A DNA stretch of 64,000 nt from CAVTLG01 sp963735495. Lineage in GTDB: Bacteria > Chloroflexota > Ktedonobacteria > Ktedonobacterales > Ktedonobacteraceae. The notes below the pieces were generated by a model. The model was given only the letters and a program-made list of their open reading frames with translations, searched no databases and was not told the origin of the DNA. The first letter of the stretch is position 1, and each line of letters begins with the position of its first letter. The stretch covers positions 806,001 to 870,000 of the forward strand of contig CAVTLG010000009.1 in the NCBI GenBank assembly GCA_963735495.1. The letters are read 5' to 3'. The position numbers were made by a program, and so were the translations under genes. This document shows positions 17,282 through 25,069 of the stretch, one piece after another.

Positions 17282-17983
17282 ATGGCAGAACCTGGAGGCA
17301 GACAAGGACGAGTTCGTGATGCCCAGCGCGCGCGGGAGGTGATTCTGGACGCGGCGGAGAAGGTTTTCGCCCAGCACGGCTTCGCTGGTGCGCGTGTCGA
17401 TGCCATTGTGAAGGCTGCGGGCTACAACACCAGCCTGCTCTTTCAGTACTTTGGAGATAAACTCGGTCTCTATGCAGAGGTAGTCAAACGCGCTGACAGA
17501 GAAATGACTGCATTACAGGTACGTATACTCGCACCCTTGCTTGAGGACGAAAGCATTGTGGAAAATGCTCACGCCTTTAAAGCATTACTCGAAATAATCG
17601 TGGCAGCCTTTTTTGATTACCTGATTGAACGTCCGCGTTTCGTGCGCATGTTGCTCTGGGAACAGGCAGAGAACTGGCAGACTTACTCACGGATCGTTTC
17701 CCAATTTACGACAGAGGATAGTGACCAGTTTGGGGCACTCTTCCGCAAGGCACACAATGCTGGATTGCTCCGTTCTGATTTTGTGCCTTTGATACAACTG
17801 TCCCTGATCTTGCAGATTTGTCTATCCTATCTTACCTTCGTTCCTATGTACCAGATGGCGCTGCCAGAGCAAGATGTTTCCTCTATCGAGAGCCGGGCGC
17901 GCGCACGCAAATATATCGTTGACTTTGTTGTTGCCGGGATGATGGCCGATCCCACCGAGATGAAACCCGAGAAAGGAAGTTGA
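17282..17983 (+). CDS. TetR-family transcriptional regulator
   Basis: A 233-residue regulator. The helix-turn-helix is REVILDAAEKVFAQHGFAGA through YNTSLLFQYFGDKLGLYAEV (about 18-65), followed by an all-helical ligand-binding domain. The ATG at 17282 follows AGGAG. It directly precedes a P450 gene, with its TGA overlapping a possible TTG. It probably represses its own operon through the palindrome at 17210 until a ligand, perhaps the P450 substrate, binds. Confidence 0.92.
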   Translation: MAEPGGRQGRVRDAQRAREVILDAAEKVFAQHGFAGARVDAIVKAAGYNTSLLFQYFGDKLGLYAEVVKRADREMTALQVRILAPLLEDESIVENAHAFKALLEIIVAAFFDYLIERPRFVRMLLWEQAENWQTYSRIVSQFTTEDSDQFGALFRKAHNAGLLRSDFVPLIQLSLILQICLSYLTFVPMYQMALPEQDVSSIESRARARKYIVDFVVAGMMADPTEMKPEKGS

Positions 17984-17988
17984 GCAGT

Positions 17989-19200
17989 ATGCCACACATC
18001 ACCTTGAACGATGTATTCTCACACCAGCACAATCCTTATCCGTTCTATGCACAACTACGCGCACAGGAACCACTCTCGCGTGTTTCCTGGCGCGGGATGG
18101 CAATGTGGCTGGCGACGACCTATGATGATACCGTCGCGATTTTGAAAGACCCGCGTTTTACCCTGGAGCAGCAGAAGATCGCACCTTTGCAGGGTGAGCA
18201 ACGTTCCATGGGAGGGAGTGTGCCCCGTTATGTGCCTCTGGCTGGGAGACGGTATCTACTCAACACAGACCCCCCCGATCATACGCGTCTGCGCTCCCTG
18301 GTTTCAAAAGCCTTCACGCCGCGCATGGTTGAGCTGTTGCGTCCGCGCATCCAACAGATTACGGATGAATTGCTTGATGCGGTCCAGGACCGGGGACAGA
18401 TGGATCTCATCGCGGATTTTGCCTTTCCGCTGCCCATCACCGTCATTTCGGAAATGCTGGGTATTCCCGCAACGCAGCGCCAGCAATTTCGTGACTGGAC
18501 GCAGACCATTGTCCAGAGCCTGGAGCCGGAGAAGGCCGCCGCAGGCATGGCCGCTGAGGAGGCGTTTATCAACTATATCCAGACGCTACTAGCCAGCAAG
18601 CGAGAACATCCAGACAACGATTTGACGAGTGCTCTGATGCTCGCTGAAGAGCAGGGCGACACCTTGAGCGAGAACGAACTCATGGCGATGATTTTGCTGC
18701 TCATTACCGCCGGACACGAAACAACGGTGAACCTGATTGGCAATGGGATGTTAGCTCTGTTAGAGCACACTGAACAATTGCGCCTGCTCCGCGCCGATGC
18801 CACATTGCTGCCTTCAGCCGTGGAGGAGCTGTTACGCTATACCGCCCCGGTGAGTCTCTCCACACCACGCTGGGCGAGCGAGGACATCCCCATACACGGC
18901 AAGGTGATCCGCAAGGGCGAGATGGTAAGATGTGCCTTGCTCGCGGCGAATACCGATCCGCAGCAGTGCCCAGATCCAGCCGTGCTGGATATTCTGCGCC
19001 AGGAGCATCAGCATCTGTCTTTTGGCAAGGGCATCCATTATTGTCTGGGAGCACCGCTGGCACGCCTGGAGGGGCAGATTGCCATCGGTACCTTACTGCG
19101 TCGCCTGCCTCATGTGCGGCTGGTTCACGATCCCGTACAACTGGCCTGGAAGGAGGCAGGAGCTTTGCGCATCCTTGTCGCCTTGCCAGTGATGTTCTAG
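17989..19200 (+). CDS. Cytochrome P450 (bacterial class I type)
   Basis: A 403-residue soluble P450. The oxygen-activation I-helix motif is ITAGHETTVN (about 240-248). ExxR is in VEELLRY, and the heme loop is FGKGIHYCLGAPLARLE with the ligand Cys near 352. The ATG at 17989 is preferred (GAAAGGAAG upstream); a TTG at 17980 overlaps the TetR stop. It needs ferredoxin and reductase encoded elsewhere. Co-transcription with TetR suggests inducible xenobiotic or secondary-metabolite oxidation. Confidence 0.93.
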   Translation: MPHITLNDVFSHQHNPYPFYAQLRAQEPLSRVSWRGMAMWLATTYDDTVAILKDPRFTLEQQKIAPLQGEQRSMGGSVPRYVPLAGRRYLLNTDPPDHTRLRSLVSKAFTPRMVELLRPRIQQITDELLDAVQDRGQMDLIADFAFPLPITVISEMLGIPATQRQQFRDWTQTIVQSLEPEKAAAGMAAEEAFINYIQTLLASKREHPDNDLTSALMLAEEQGDTLSENELMAMILLLITAGHETTVNLIGNGMLALLEHTEQLRLLRADATLLPSAVEELLRYTAPVSLSTPRWASEDIPIHGKVIRKGEMVRCALLAANTDPQQCPDPAVLDILRQEHQHLSFGKGIHYCLGAPLARLEGQIAIGTLLRRLPHVRLVHDPVQLAWKEAGALRILVALPVMF

Positions 19201-19456
19201 CTTCCTATCCTCTCCTTATACAGGGCGCGGGGATGGAAAAACGGGTAAGAGCACATTTTAATGCAGAAATTTATACAGAAACACCTTCAAGGTGACTCTG
19301 ACGCTAGCAAAAAAAATTCTTAGCGGAATAGCACTCACCTATGATGGTGTTTCTGACTATAGATCAGAGGTGGTAACATCTGACTTGCTAGTTTTGCCCT
19401 TTGTTTTTATAATGGCCCTATGGAAAAACGTTTGTTATGAAAAAGAGTCGTGGGTG

Positions 19457-19735
19457 ATGAAAGTAATATTTCGCAGTAAAGACTTTGCGAGTGTCGAGGG
19501 CGCGGGTTTTGGCTTTAATAATCGACGGCCACAAGCAAAATCCTGGCAATATCAAGGACGTGTGCAGCATCGCAACTGGCAGGGTACCTATGAATGTTAC
19601 TGGGAGGGTGCGGAAGATCCCACGAGGCGTGCCCCTACAGCATTGGTCTGGACTGTGCGTGGTGATGCCCGTCTTTTTGGACTGGCGGCGGCCCTGAAAT
19701 CCCGTGGTTTCGTAGTAGATGTTGAGCAAGACTAA
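19457..19735 (+). CDS. Small protein of unknown function
   Basis: About 92 residues from the ATG at 19457, MKVIFRSKDFASVEGAGFGF, ending in SRGFVVDVEQD. The aromatic and charged middle (KSWQYQGRVQHRNWQGTYE) looks like a folded small domain and the codon use appears coding. The frame is open further upstream, but that part looks non-coding. The ribosome-binding site is weak. It lies before the ATP-grasp gene and may be transcribed with it. Confidence 0.5.
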   Translation: MKVIFRSKDFASVEGAGFGFNNRRPQAKSWQYQGRVQHRNWQGTYECYWEGAEDPTRRAPTALVWTVRGDARLFGLAAALKSRGFVVDVEQD

Positions 19736-19817
19736 GATTATTGCGCAGGCAGCCGAGGAAGCAGTGATATGGCAGGAGTGGCTTTGCTGCGTGTATGGAA
19801 ATAGAGGAAGAGTAAAC

Positions 19818-21101
19818 ATGGTTTCTGAGCAAGAGCGTAAGCGTATTTTGTTCCTAATGTCGCCTGCCACCTATCGCTCTGGTGCTTTCTTGCAGGCGGC
19901 ACAGCGTCTCAATCTGGATGTGGTTGTCGGTATTGATCTCCCGGAAACGCTGGCTGACTACTGGCATGTGCCATTGGGGCTAGATTTTAGCAATCATACA
20001 GCCTCTGTAAATACCATTGTGGATTATGCGCGTCAGCAGCCCATCAGCGCCATCCTCTCGGTGGATGATAGTGCCAGTGAGCTTGCCGCCTATGCCAGCG
20101 CGGCACTCGGGTTAGGGCACAACTCTCCGCAAGCCAGTGAGGCCGCACGCGACAAATTGCTGATGCGTCAATTGATGTCTGCCGGTGGAGCGCCCTGTCC
20201 CGTGTTTCGTAACTTCTGGTTGCATGACGACGCTGGCTGGGTTGCTGAACAGGTCAGTTATCCGTGTGTCCTGAAGCCACGCCGTCTCTCAGGCAGCCGG
20301 GGCGTCATACGGGCGAACGATGCAGCGGAATTCGTGAGCGCATTCAAGCGCTTGAAGCGTATGCTGCTGAACGAGGGTTACGCGGAGCACGAGACATCCT
20401 TTCTGGTGGAAGATTTCATTCCTGGTTTCGAGGTGGCCCTGGAGGGTTTACTGACCCATAGTCAGCTCAAAGTCTTAGCCTTATTTGATAAGCCTGATCC
20501 CCTGGATGGTCCTTTTTTTGAGGAGACGATCTACACCACGCCGTCGCGCTTGCCGGAGCATACTCAGCATGCTATCGCGCAATGTGTAGCGACCGCCGCA
20601 GCATCGCTTGGTTTGTGCGAGGGACCAGTGCATGCAGAGCTGCGTGTGAATGAGCAGGGTCCCTGGATGCTGGAGATTGCTGGTCGCTCGATTGGTGGAC
20701 TCTGTTCCACCGTGTTAGAGTTCGGTTCCGGTGTCTGCCTGGAAGAGCTGATTTTGCGCCATGCGATAGGCGAGGAAATTGCGGCTTTTGAGCGCGATGA
20801 GCATGCAGCGGGCGTGATGATGATCCCGATACCGGGCGCGGGTATCTTGCACTCTGTGCATGGAGTTGAAGAGGCCAGGGCCTTGCCGCTGATCACCGGG
20901 ATTGAGATTACGGCGAAGTTGCATCACGCGTTGGTACCGTTGCCGGAGGGTGCGAGCTATCTTGGTTTCATTTTTGCGCGCGGAGACTCTCCGCTGGATG
21001 TAGAGCAGGCTATTCGCCACGCGCACAGCCTCTTATATTACGATATCAGGCGCGAGTTACCGGTGTTGCAGCCTGTTGCCAAAAAGATTGGTGTATTATA
21101 A
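19818..21101 (+). CDS. ATP-grasp ligase of unknown specificity
   Basis: A 427-residue ATP-grasp enzyme of the carboxylate-amine/thiol ligase superfamily. The N-terminal pre-ATP-grasp domain (RILFLMSPATYRSGAFLQAA) is followed by the ATP-binding region with DKLLMRQLMSAGGAPCPVF, VLKPRRLSGSRGVIRAND, ETSFLVEDFIPGFEVALEG and the metal-binding stretch VHAELRVNEQGPWMLEIAGR. The ATG at 19818 follows GAGGAAG. The substrate is not evident. Confidence 0.88.
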   Translation: MVSEQERKRILFLMSPATYRSGAFLQAAQRLNLDVVVGIDLPETLADYWHVPLGLDFSNHTASVNTIVDYARQQPISAILSVDDSASELAAYASAALGLGHNSPQASEAARDKLLMRQLMSAGGAPCPVFRNFWLHDDAGWVAEQVSYPCVLKPRRLSGSRGVIRANDAAEFVSAFKRLKRMLLNEGYAEHETSFLVEDFIPGFEVALEGLLTHSQLKVLALFDKPDPLDGPFFEETIYTTPSRLPEHTQHAIAQCVATAAASLGLCEGPVHAELRVNEQGPWMLEIAGRSIGGLCSTVLEFGSGVCLEELILRHAIGEEIAAFERDEHAAGVMMIPIPGAGILHSVHGVEEARALPLITGIEITAKLHHALVPLPEGASYLGFIFARGDSPLDVEQAIRHAHSLLYYDIRRELPVLQPVAKKIGVL

Positions 21102-21278
21102 ATCAGGGTGACATGCAGGCTATGCTTTTTGCCGGAGAAAAACGGTATTCAAAAATCTTCCCGGGCCGAGAGCGCACTTACAGCATATATCATGATGCCG
21201 TCAGAGATGTGCGATTCCTCTTCGTCCTCACATTTGATCTGGAGCAGGACACTGTTGGTGGAAAGAATATGATAGAGT

Positions 21279-21560
21279 GAACTACCGCTGAGCTGAAGGC
21301 TCAGCGGCTTCGTGAGAAGCCTGAGGACTCGTTTCCAGAAATGGGAACACCGTTTGAAAGGTCAGGACACCTGCGGTTGACGCATCAGACCGTTGCTCTG
21401 TCGCCTGGATTTAAGTAGGACTGAGGAAAGGTCCGGTGATCCAGACTCAACAAGCCTTTTGAACACTGTCGAGATGAAGTCGGATTCTCTTCGTGGTCAC
21501 AGCCAAGAGATACGCACTACCTGTCGCAAGACAGAGCATTTTTCCGAAAGGAAGTTTTCT
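21279..21560 (+). ncRNA. IscB-associated omega-RNA (HEARO) scaffold, probable
   Basis: A densely structured stretch directly upstream of an iscB-like start. CCGCTGAGC (21285-21293) pairs perfectly with GCTCAGCGG (21299-21307), immediately followed by GGCTTC-gtga-GAAGCC (21306-21321). More short hairpins follow, with GACCGTTGCTCTG and TTTAAGTAGG stretches. The position (structured RNA of ~280 nt, then an IscB N-terminus) matches the HEARO/omega-RNA arrangement known from IscB elements, including those of Ktedonobacter. If so, the guide would be the sequence just left of 21279. I matched it from memory; a covariance search would decide. Confidence 0.6.
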
Positions 21561-21653
21561 ATGCATGTTGTTTATGTCCTGACACCAGAGCGACGACCAC
21601 TTCTGCTATACTATTGGCAACGCAAGCCAAGAAACAATACGCCAGTACATTGA
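21561..21653 (+). pseudogene. Truncated iscB (N-terminal remnant)
   Basis: Thirty codons from an ATG with a GAAAGGAAG site. The first ~14 residues, MHVVYVLTPERRPL, fit the conserved IscB N-terminus (M-x-V-x-V-L-D-x-x-x-x-P-L). The rest of the nuclease (RuvC and HNH parts) is missing and the frame ends at 21653. Together with the omega-RNA-like region before it and the right-end-like hairpin after it, this is an internally deleted IS200/IS605-related element. Confidence 0.6.
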
Positions 21654-21654
21654 G

Positions 21655-21725
21655 AGTCAAGGGTGAAGGCGGCAATTCATGCCCGAAGCTGAAGACATCG
21701 GGGTTTTCTTGTCGCTATTCTATAA
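21655..21725 (+). mobile_element. Right end of the decayed IscB-type element
   Basis: GGCGGCAATTCATG, then the hairpin CCCGA (21682-21686) with TCGGG (21698-21702), then GTTTTCTTGTCGC. This resembles the subterminal hairpin at the right end of IS200/IS605-type elements as I know them. It can also act as a terminator. The whole element would be roughly 21279-21710. Confidence 0.5.
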
Positions 21726-21833
21726 AAATCCGTTTAGCGTAAGATCGCACTCTTGCGCCTGGGACAAACGTTCTGTGCTACAAATAGTAGTGCTGAGCAC
21801 CCAGATGCTGTGCATGAAGGTAAGGAGACAGAT

Positions 21834-22952
21834 ATGCCGGGAGAGTCTTTTACATTAGGGGTTGAAGAAGAATTCCAGTTAGTTGATCAGCAAACAGGTC
21901 AGCTCTGTTCAAGCATCGATCTCGTTTTAGAGCGCGGCAACTCTTTATTAGGAGATCATCTAAAGGCTGAACTTGTGCAGTCCGCAGTGGAACTGGTGTC
22001 CAGCGTCTGCCCCAATATCGCCGCTGTGCGGGATGAACTCTATACACACAGGGCTCAGCTTGCCGAAATTGTCCATGCAGAAGGTATTGCCTTGCTGAGC
22101 GCTGGCACGCATCCGATCTCGCCCTGGCTTGAGCAAGAGATCACCATGCGTGAGCGCTATTTGCAGTTAGTAGAAGATCAACAGGATGCTATACGCACAC
22201 AAGTTATCTTCGGATTGCATGTGCACGTTGGTATTCAGGATAGAGAACTGGCGCTGAAGCTCATGAACCAGGTACGCACATGGCTTCCCCACCTGCTAGC
22301 TCTTTCGACGAACTCGCCTTTCTGGCAGGGACGTTTGACAGGTATTAAGTCCTATCGTTCTGTCTTGTGGCAGAGCGGACCTCGTAGCGGCGTCCCGGAT
22401 AGCTTCCCGGCGCGCGATGCGCTTGATCGTTATATACACGATTTACAGGAAGTGGGATATATTGCCGGAGGTGGCGATATCTGGTGGGATGTGCGCCTCA
22501 ATCCCAATTTTGCGACTCTGGAATTTCGCATGTTTGATATGCCTGCCACCATTGAAGATACTATTGCGCTGGTTGCTCTGTGCCAGGCGCTGATTGCCAA
22601 ACTAACCTGGATGAACAAGCATAACCGCAAGGTCAATGTGTTTCCGCGTGACTATATTATGGAGAACAAATGGCAGGCCGTGCACGCGGGATTGGATGCA
22701 CAGATCGCCGACTTTGAGCGTTTTCGCCGTGTCAGCCTGCGTGATGCGCTAGCGGAGCTGTTTGACTTTGTCGACGACGTTGTCGATGATCTGGGCAGTC
22801 GCCGTGAGCTCACGTACCTGCGTGGATTGCTCAACTCCGCTACCGGAACGGGCGCAGATCGGCAAATTGCCATCTATAGACAGTCGGAGAATATGCAGGA
22901 TGTGGTCCACTATCTGCTGGATCAAACCTTGCAAGGGATTTCTCCCGCATAA
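21834..22952 (+). CDS. ybdK: GCS2-type carboxylate-amine ligase (YbdK-like)
   Basis: A 372-residue member of the glutamate-cysteine ligase 2 family, which joins a carboxylate to an amine with ATP, often Glu plus Cys. Family segments are FTLGVEEEFQLVD at the N-terminus, SAVELVSSVCP, LLSAGTHPISPW, FGLHVHVGIQDRELAL, LLALSTNSPFWQG, GGGDIWWDVRLNPNFATLEFRM and RDYIMENKWQAVHAGL. The ATG at 21834 follows AAGGAG. Actual substrate preference cannot be read from sequence. Confidence 0.9.
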   Translation: MPGESFTLGVEEEFQLVDQQTGQLCSSIDLVLERGNSLLGDHLKAELVQSAVELVSSVCPNIAAVRDELYTHRAQLAEIVHAEGIALLSAGTHPISPWLEQEITMRERYLQLVEDQQDAIRTQVIFGLHVHVGIQDRELALKLMNQVRTWLPHLLALSTNSPFWQGRLTGIKSYRSVLWQSGPRSGVPDSFPARDALDRYIHDLQEVGYIAGGGDIWWDVRLNPNFATLEFRMFDMPATIEDTIALVALCQALIAKLTWMNKHNRKVNVFPRDYIMENKWQAVHAGLDAQIADFERFRRVSLRDALAELFDFVDDVVDDLGSRRELTYLRGLLNSATGTGADRQIAIYRQSENMQDVVHYLLDQTLQGISPA

Positions 22953-22989
22953 TTCTGAGGCCAAAGTCTTTTAGCACACGTTCCTCATG

Positions 22990-24402
22990 TTATGCCTGAC
23001 GCCTTGCTGCCTCGTGCAGTTCAGCCTCCAATTCATCGACGAACTGGCGGGCGAGGCGACCTGAGCGTCCGACGTGCTGGTGTTCCCATTGCAAGGCGCG
23101 TGTACGCAGCGTCTCTTCAGGAAGGGTGATACCGCGTTGCCGGGCCACGTTAGTAGCAATTTGCAAGTACTGTTCCTGGTCGGGCGTATTGAAGGTGACA
23201 CGTAGCCCAAAACGATGGACCAGTGAAAACTTCTCATCCATACTATCGCGCCAGTGAACGTCATCGGTGGGCTTGCCGCGTTCGGAGAAATTCTCCCGCA
23301 CGAGATTCAAGCGGTTCGTCGTGGCGCAGATCAGGACATTGGCCGGTCGCGCCTCAGCGGTGCCTTCGAGCAGGACTTTCAATGCCTTATAGGCCGTTTC
23401 ATGCTCTTCAAATGAGAGGTCATCGATGAACACAAGGAAGTGTGGTGCCCGTTCGCACAAGAGTGCCGTGATACGGGATAAATCGGTGAGATCTTCCTTG
23501 CGTACCTCTACCAGTCGCAGGCCCTGCTCGGCGTAGGTATTCACCAGTGCCTTGATGGTTGACGATTTCCCTGTCCCAGGAGCACCATAGAGCAACATAT
23601 CCTGTGCGGGGAGACCAGCGAGGAAGTGTTCAATATTTGTCGTCAGGCGCTGCTGCTGGCGCTGCTGGCCGATTAATCCCGTCAGCAGTATGTTATCCGC
23701 GTGGGCGATACCTGTAAGCTGCTGTTCCTGACTGAGCCAGCGTAGGACACGATAACGGGCGAGTGAACCAGTGCCATGGCGCGACCAGTAATGCTCTAGT
23801 GGAGCAATCAGCTCGGTCCAGTCACTGCTCTCTGCAATGCGGTAGGCCAACGCTACGCGAGGCCGATGGTCAGCTTTCAGTGCGGGAGCCAGGTCGATCC
23901 AGGGCACCCAGGCATCGCGTAATGTCGGCAGCGTCGGGGCAATAAGAGCACAGGTCAACTTCCATAGCGTCTCGGCGTCGAGCTGAAACAAGCGCTGGAG
24001 CGCGCGTAGATCACGTTGTATCTGAGCATGGAGCGCGGGTGTCATCTGTGTGGTATGCTCGCGCTCCACGAGTTGACTCCACAGGTTATGGTCGTCAATC
24101 AGGCGAGCGACGAGATAGGCTTGCCAGGCGTCGGCGAGAGCTGGTGTAGTCTCTTCGTATGTTGTCCGCGCAAGCTCTCTAAATGCCCGCGTATAAGCGG
24201 CGGCTATTGCTACTGGCTCAGGCTCAGCAGCGGTGAGTGTGCGCAGGAGATCCAGGACCGCCTGCCCTGCGTTGTCGGAGAGCACACTGTTGAGGAGCGT
24301 CAGACCATAAGTGGTCTGCAATGCTGTTCTCACAATCTCCTGTGCCTGCGTTATCTGCCACGCTTGTTCTTCAGGTTCGCGTGTCTCTACGCGTTGTTCC
24401 AT
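22990..24402 (-). CDS. DUF815-family AAA-type ATPase
   Basis: A 470-residue ATPase. Walker A is YGAPGTGKSSTIKAL and Walker B is FLVFIDDLSFEEHE, a combination characteristic of DUF815. An N-terminal helical region of ~200 residues precedes it. C-terminal segments include NVLICATTNRLNLVRENFSE, RFGLRVTFNTPDQEQYL and RSGRLARQFVDELEAEL. The ATG at 24402 (MEQRVETREPEE) has AAAGGTAA upstream; the frame is open further but without coding character. The role of the family is unknown. It is convergent with the GCS2 gene. Confidence 0.88.
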   Translation of the reverse strand: MEQRVETREPEEQAWQITQAQEIVRTALQTTYGLTLLNSVLSDNAGQAVLDLLRTLTAAEPEPVAIAAAYTRAFRELARTTYEETTPALADAWQAYLVARLIDDHNLWSQLVEREHTTQMTPALHAQIQRDLRALQRLFQLDAETLWKLTCALIAPTLPTLRDAWVPWIDLAPALKADHRPRVALAYRIAESSDWTELIAPLEHYWSRHGTGSLARYRVLRWLSQEQQLTGIAHADNILLTGLIGQQRQQQRLTTNIEHFLAGLPAQDMLLYGAPGTGKSSTIKALVNTYAEQGLRLVEVRKEDLTDLSRITALLCERAPHFLVFIDDLSFEEHETAYKALKVLLEGTAEARPANVLICATTNRLNLVRENFSERGKPTDDVHWRDSMDEKFSLVHRFGLRVTFNTPDQEQYLQIATNVARQRGITLPEETLRTRALQWEHQHVGRSGRLARQFVDELEAELHEAARRQA

Positions 24403-25069
24403 GCGAAAGATGTTACCTTTTCTATGTTTAGTGGGAGAAGTTGTTCGTGCTTGATTGCACTCTGTTATAGATGGATTATAGCATGAGTTATAGTGGGGAA
24501 GAAAGTATGAGATGACCAATGAAGGTCTTTTGCTCCTAAACAAACAATCAAGGGAGCGCATGCACTTGATGTTTGGATGTGCTCCCTTGCCTTCAAACCT
24601 TCCCTCTCTACCCTCTAGCTTTGAGGTGATAGAGAGGGTACTATTAAGAGTGAACAATAGAAAATGGTATTGGATCATCAGATTAGTCATCGGGGAACCA
24701 TGACTGCTATCTTATGCTTATCTAAATCATGAAATACAAAAGCTGGCTCAAGCTATAGCGAATAAGTTGGAAGATACTATTTCTCGCAGCAAAAGAAGAA
24801 GAGTTGCTCATCGATCTATCACAAGAGTATATTTCATCGCTGCGTTGTAGCGAGCGCAATAATAGGTTTTTATAGAGAACATACTTTTGAAAGACGTTCC
24901 CGGCCAGGCCGTTCCTGCTGTCTGAGTATCTCACTTCTTTATAATCAGTAAGAAGATCCATCCAATCCCAAAGTCGTCAACTCATGAGTCCCCGAAATGG
25001 AGGCTCTCCGTGAAGACAAGCACAACGAGGGAAACGACGCATGTTCTCCATCAGGAGGAGGCATCCACA
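24403..25069. other. Gap with two hairpins upstream of the tandem-repeat gene
   Basis: About 0.67 kb without a supported gene. It contains hairpin CAAGGGAGCGCA (24549-24560) / TGTGCTCCCTTG (24578-24589), a near-perfect 12-bp stem, and TACCCTCT / AGAGGGTA near 24610-24650. These could be a bidirectional terminator or a leader structure. Promoters for the flanking divergent genes should lie here, but none stands out. Confidence 0.45.

Noticed and set aside
21393..21653. An 86-residue frame in the IscB region
   Set aside because: Most of it lies in the structured RNA; only the part from 21561 has a start signal and IscB-like residues.
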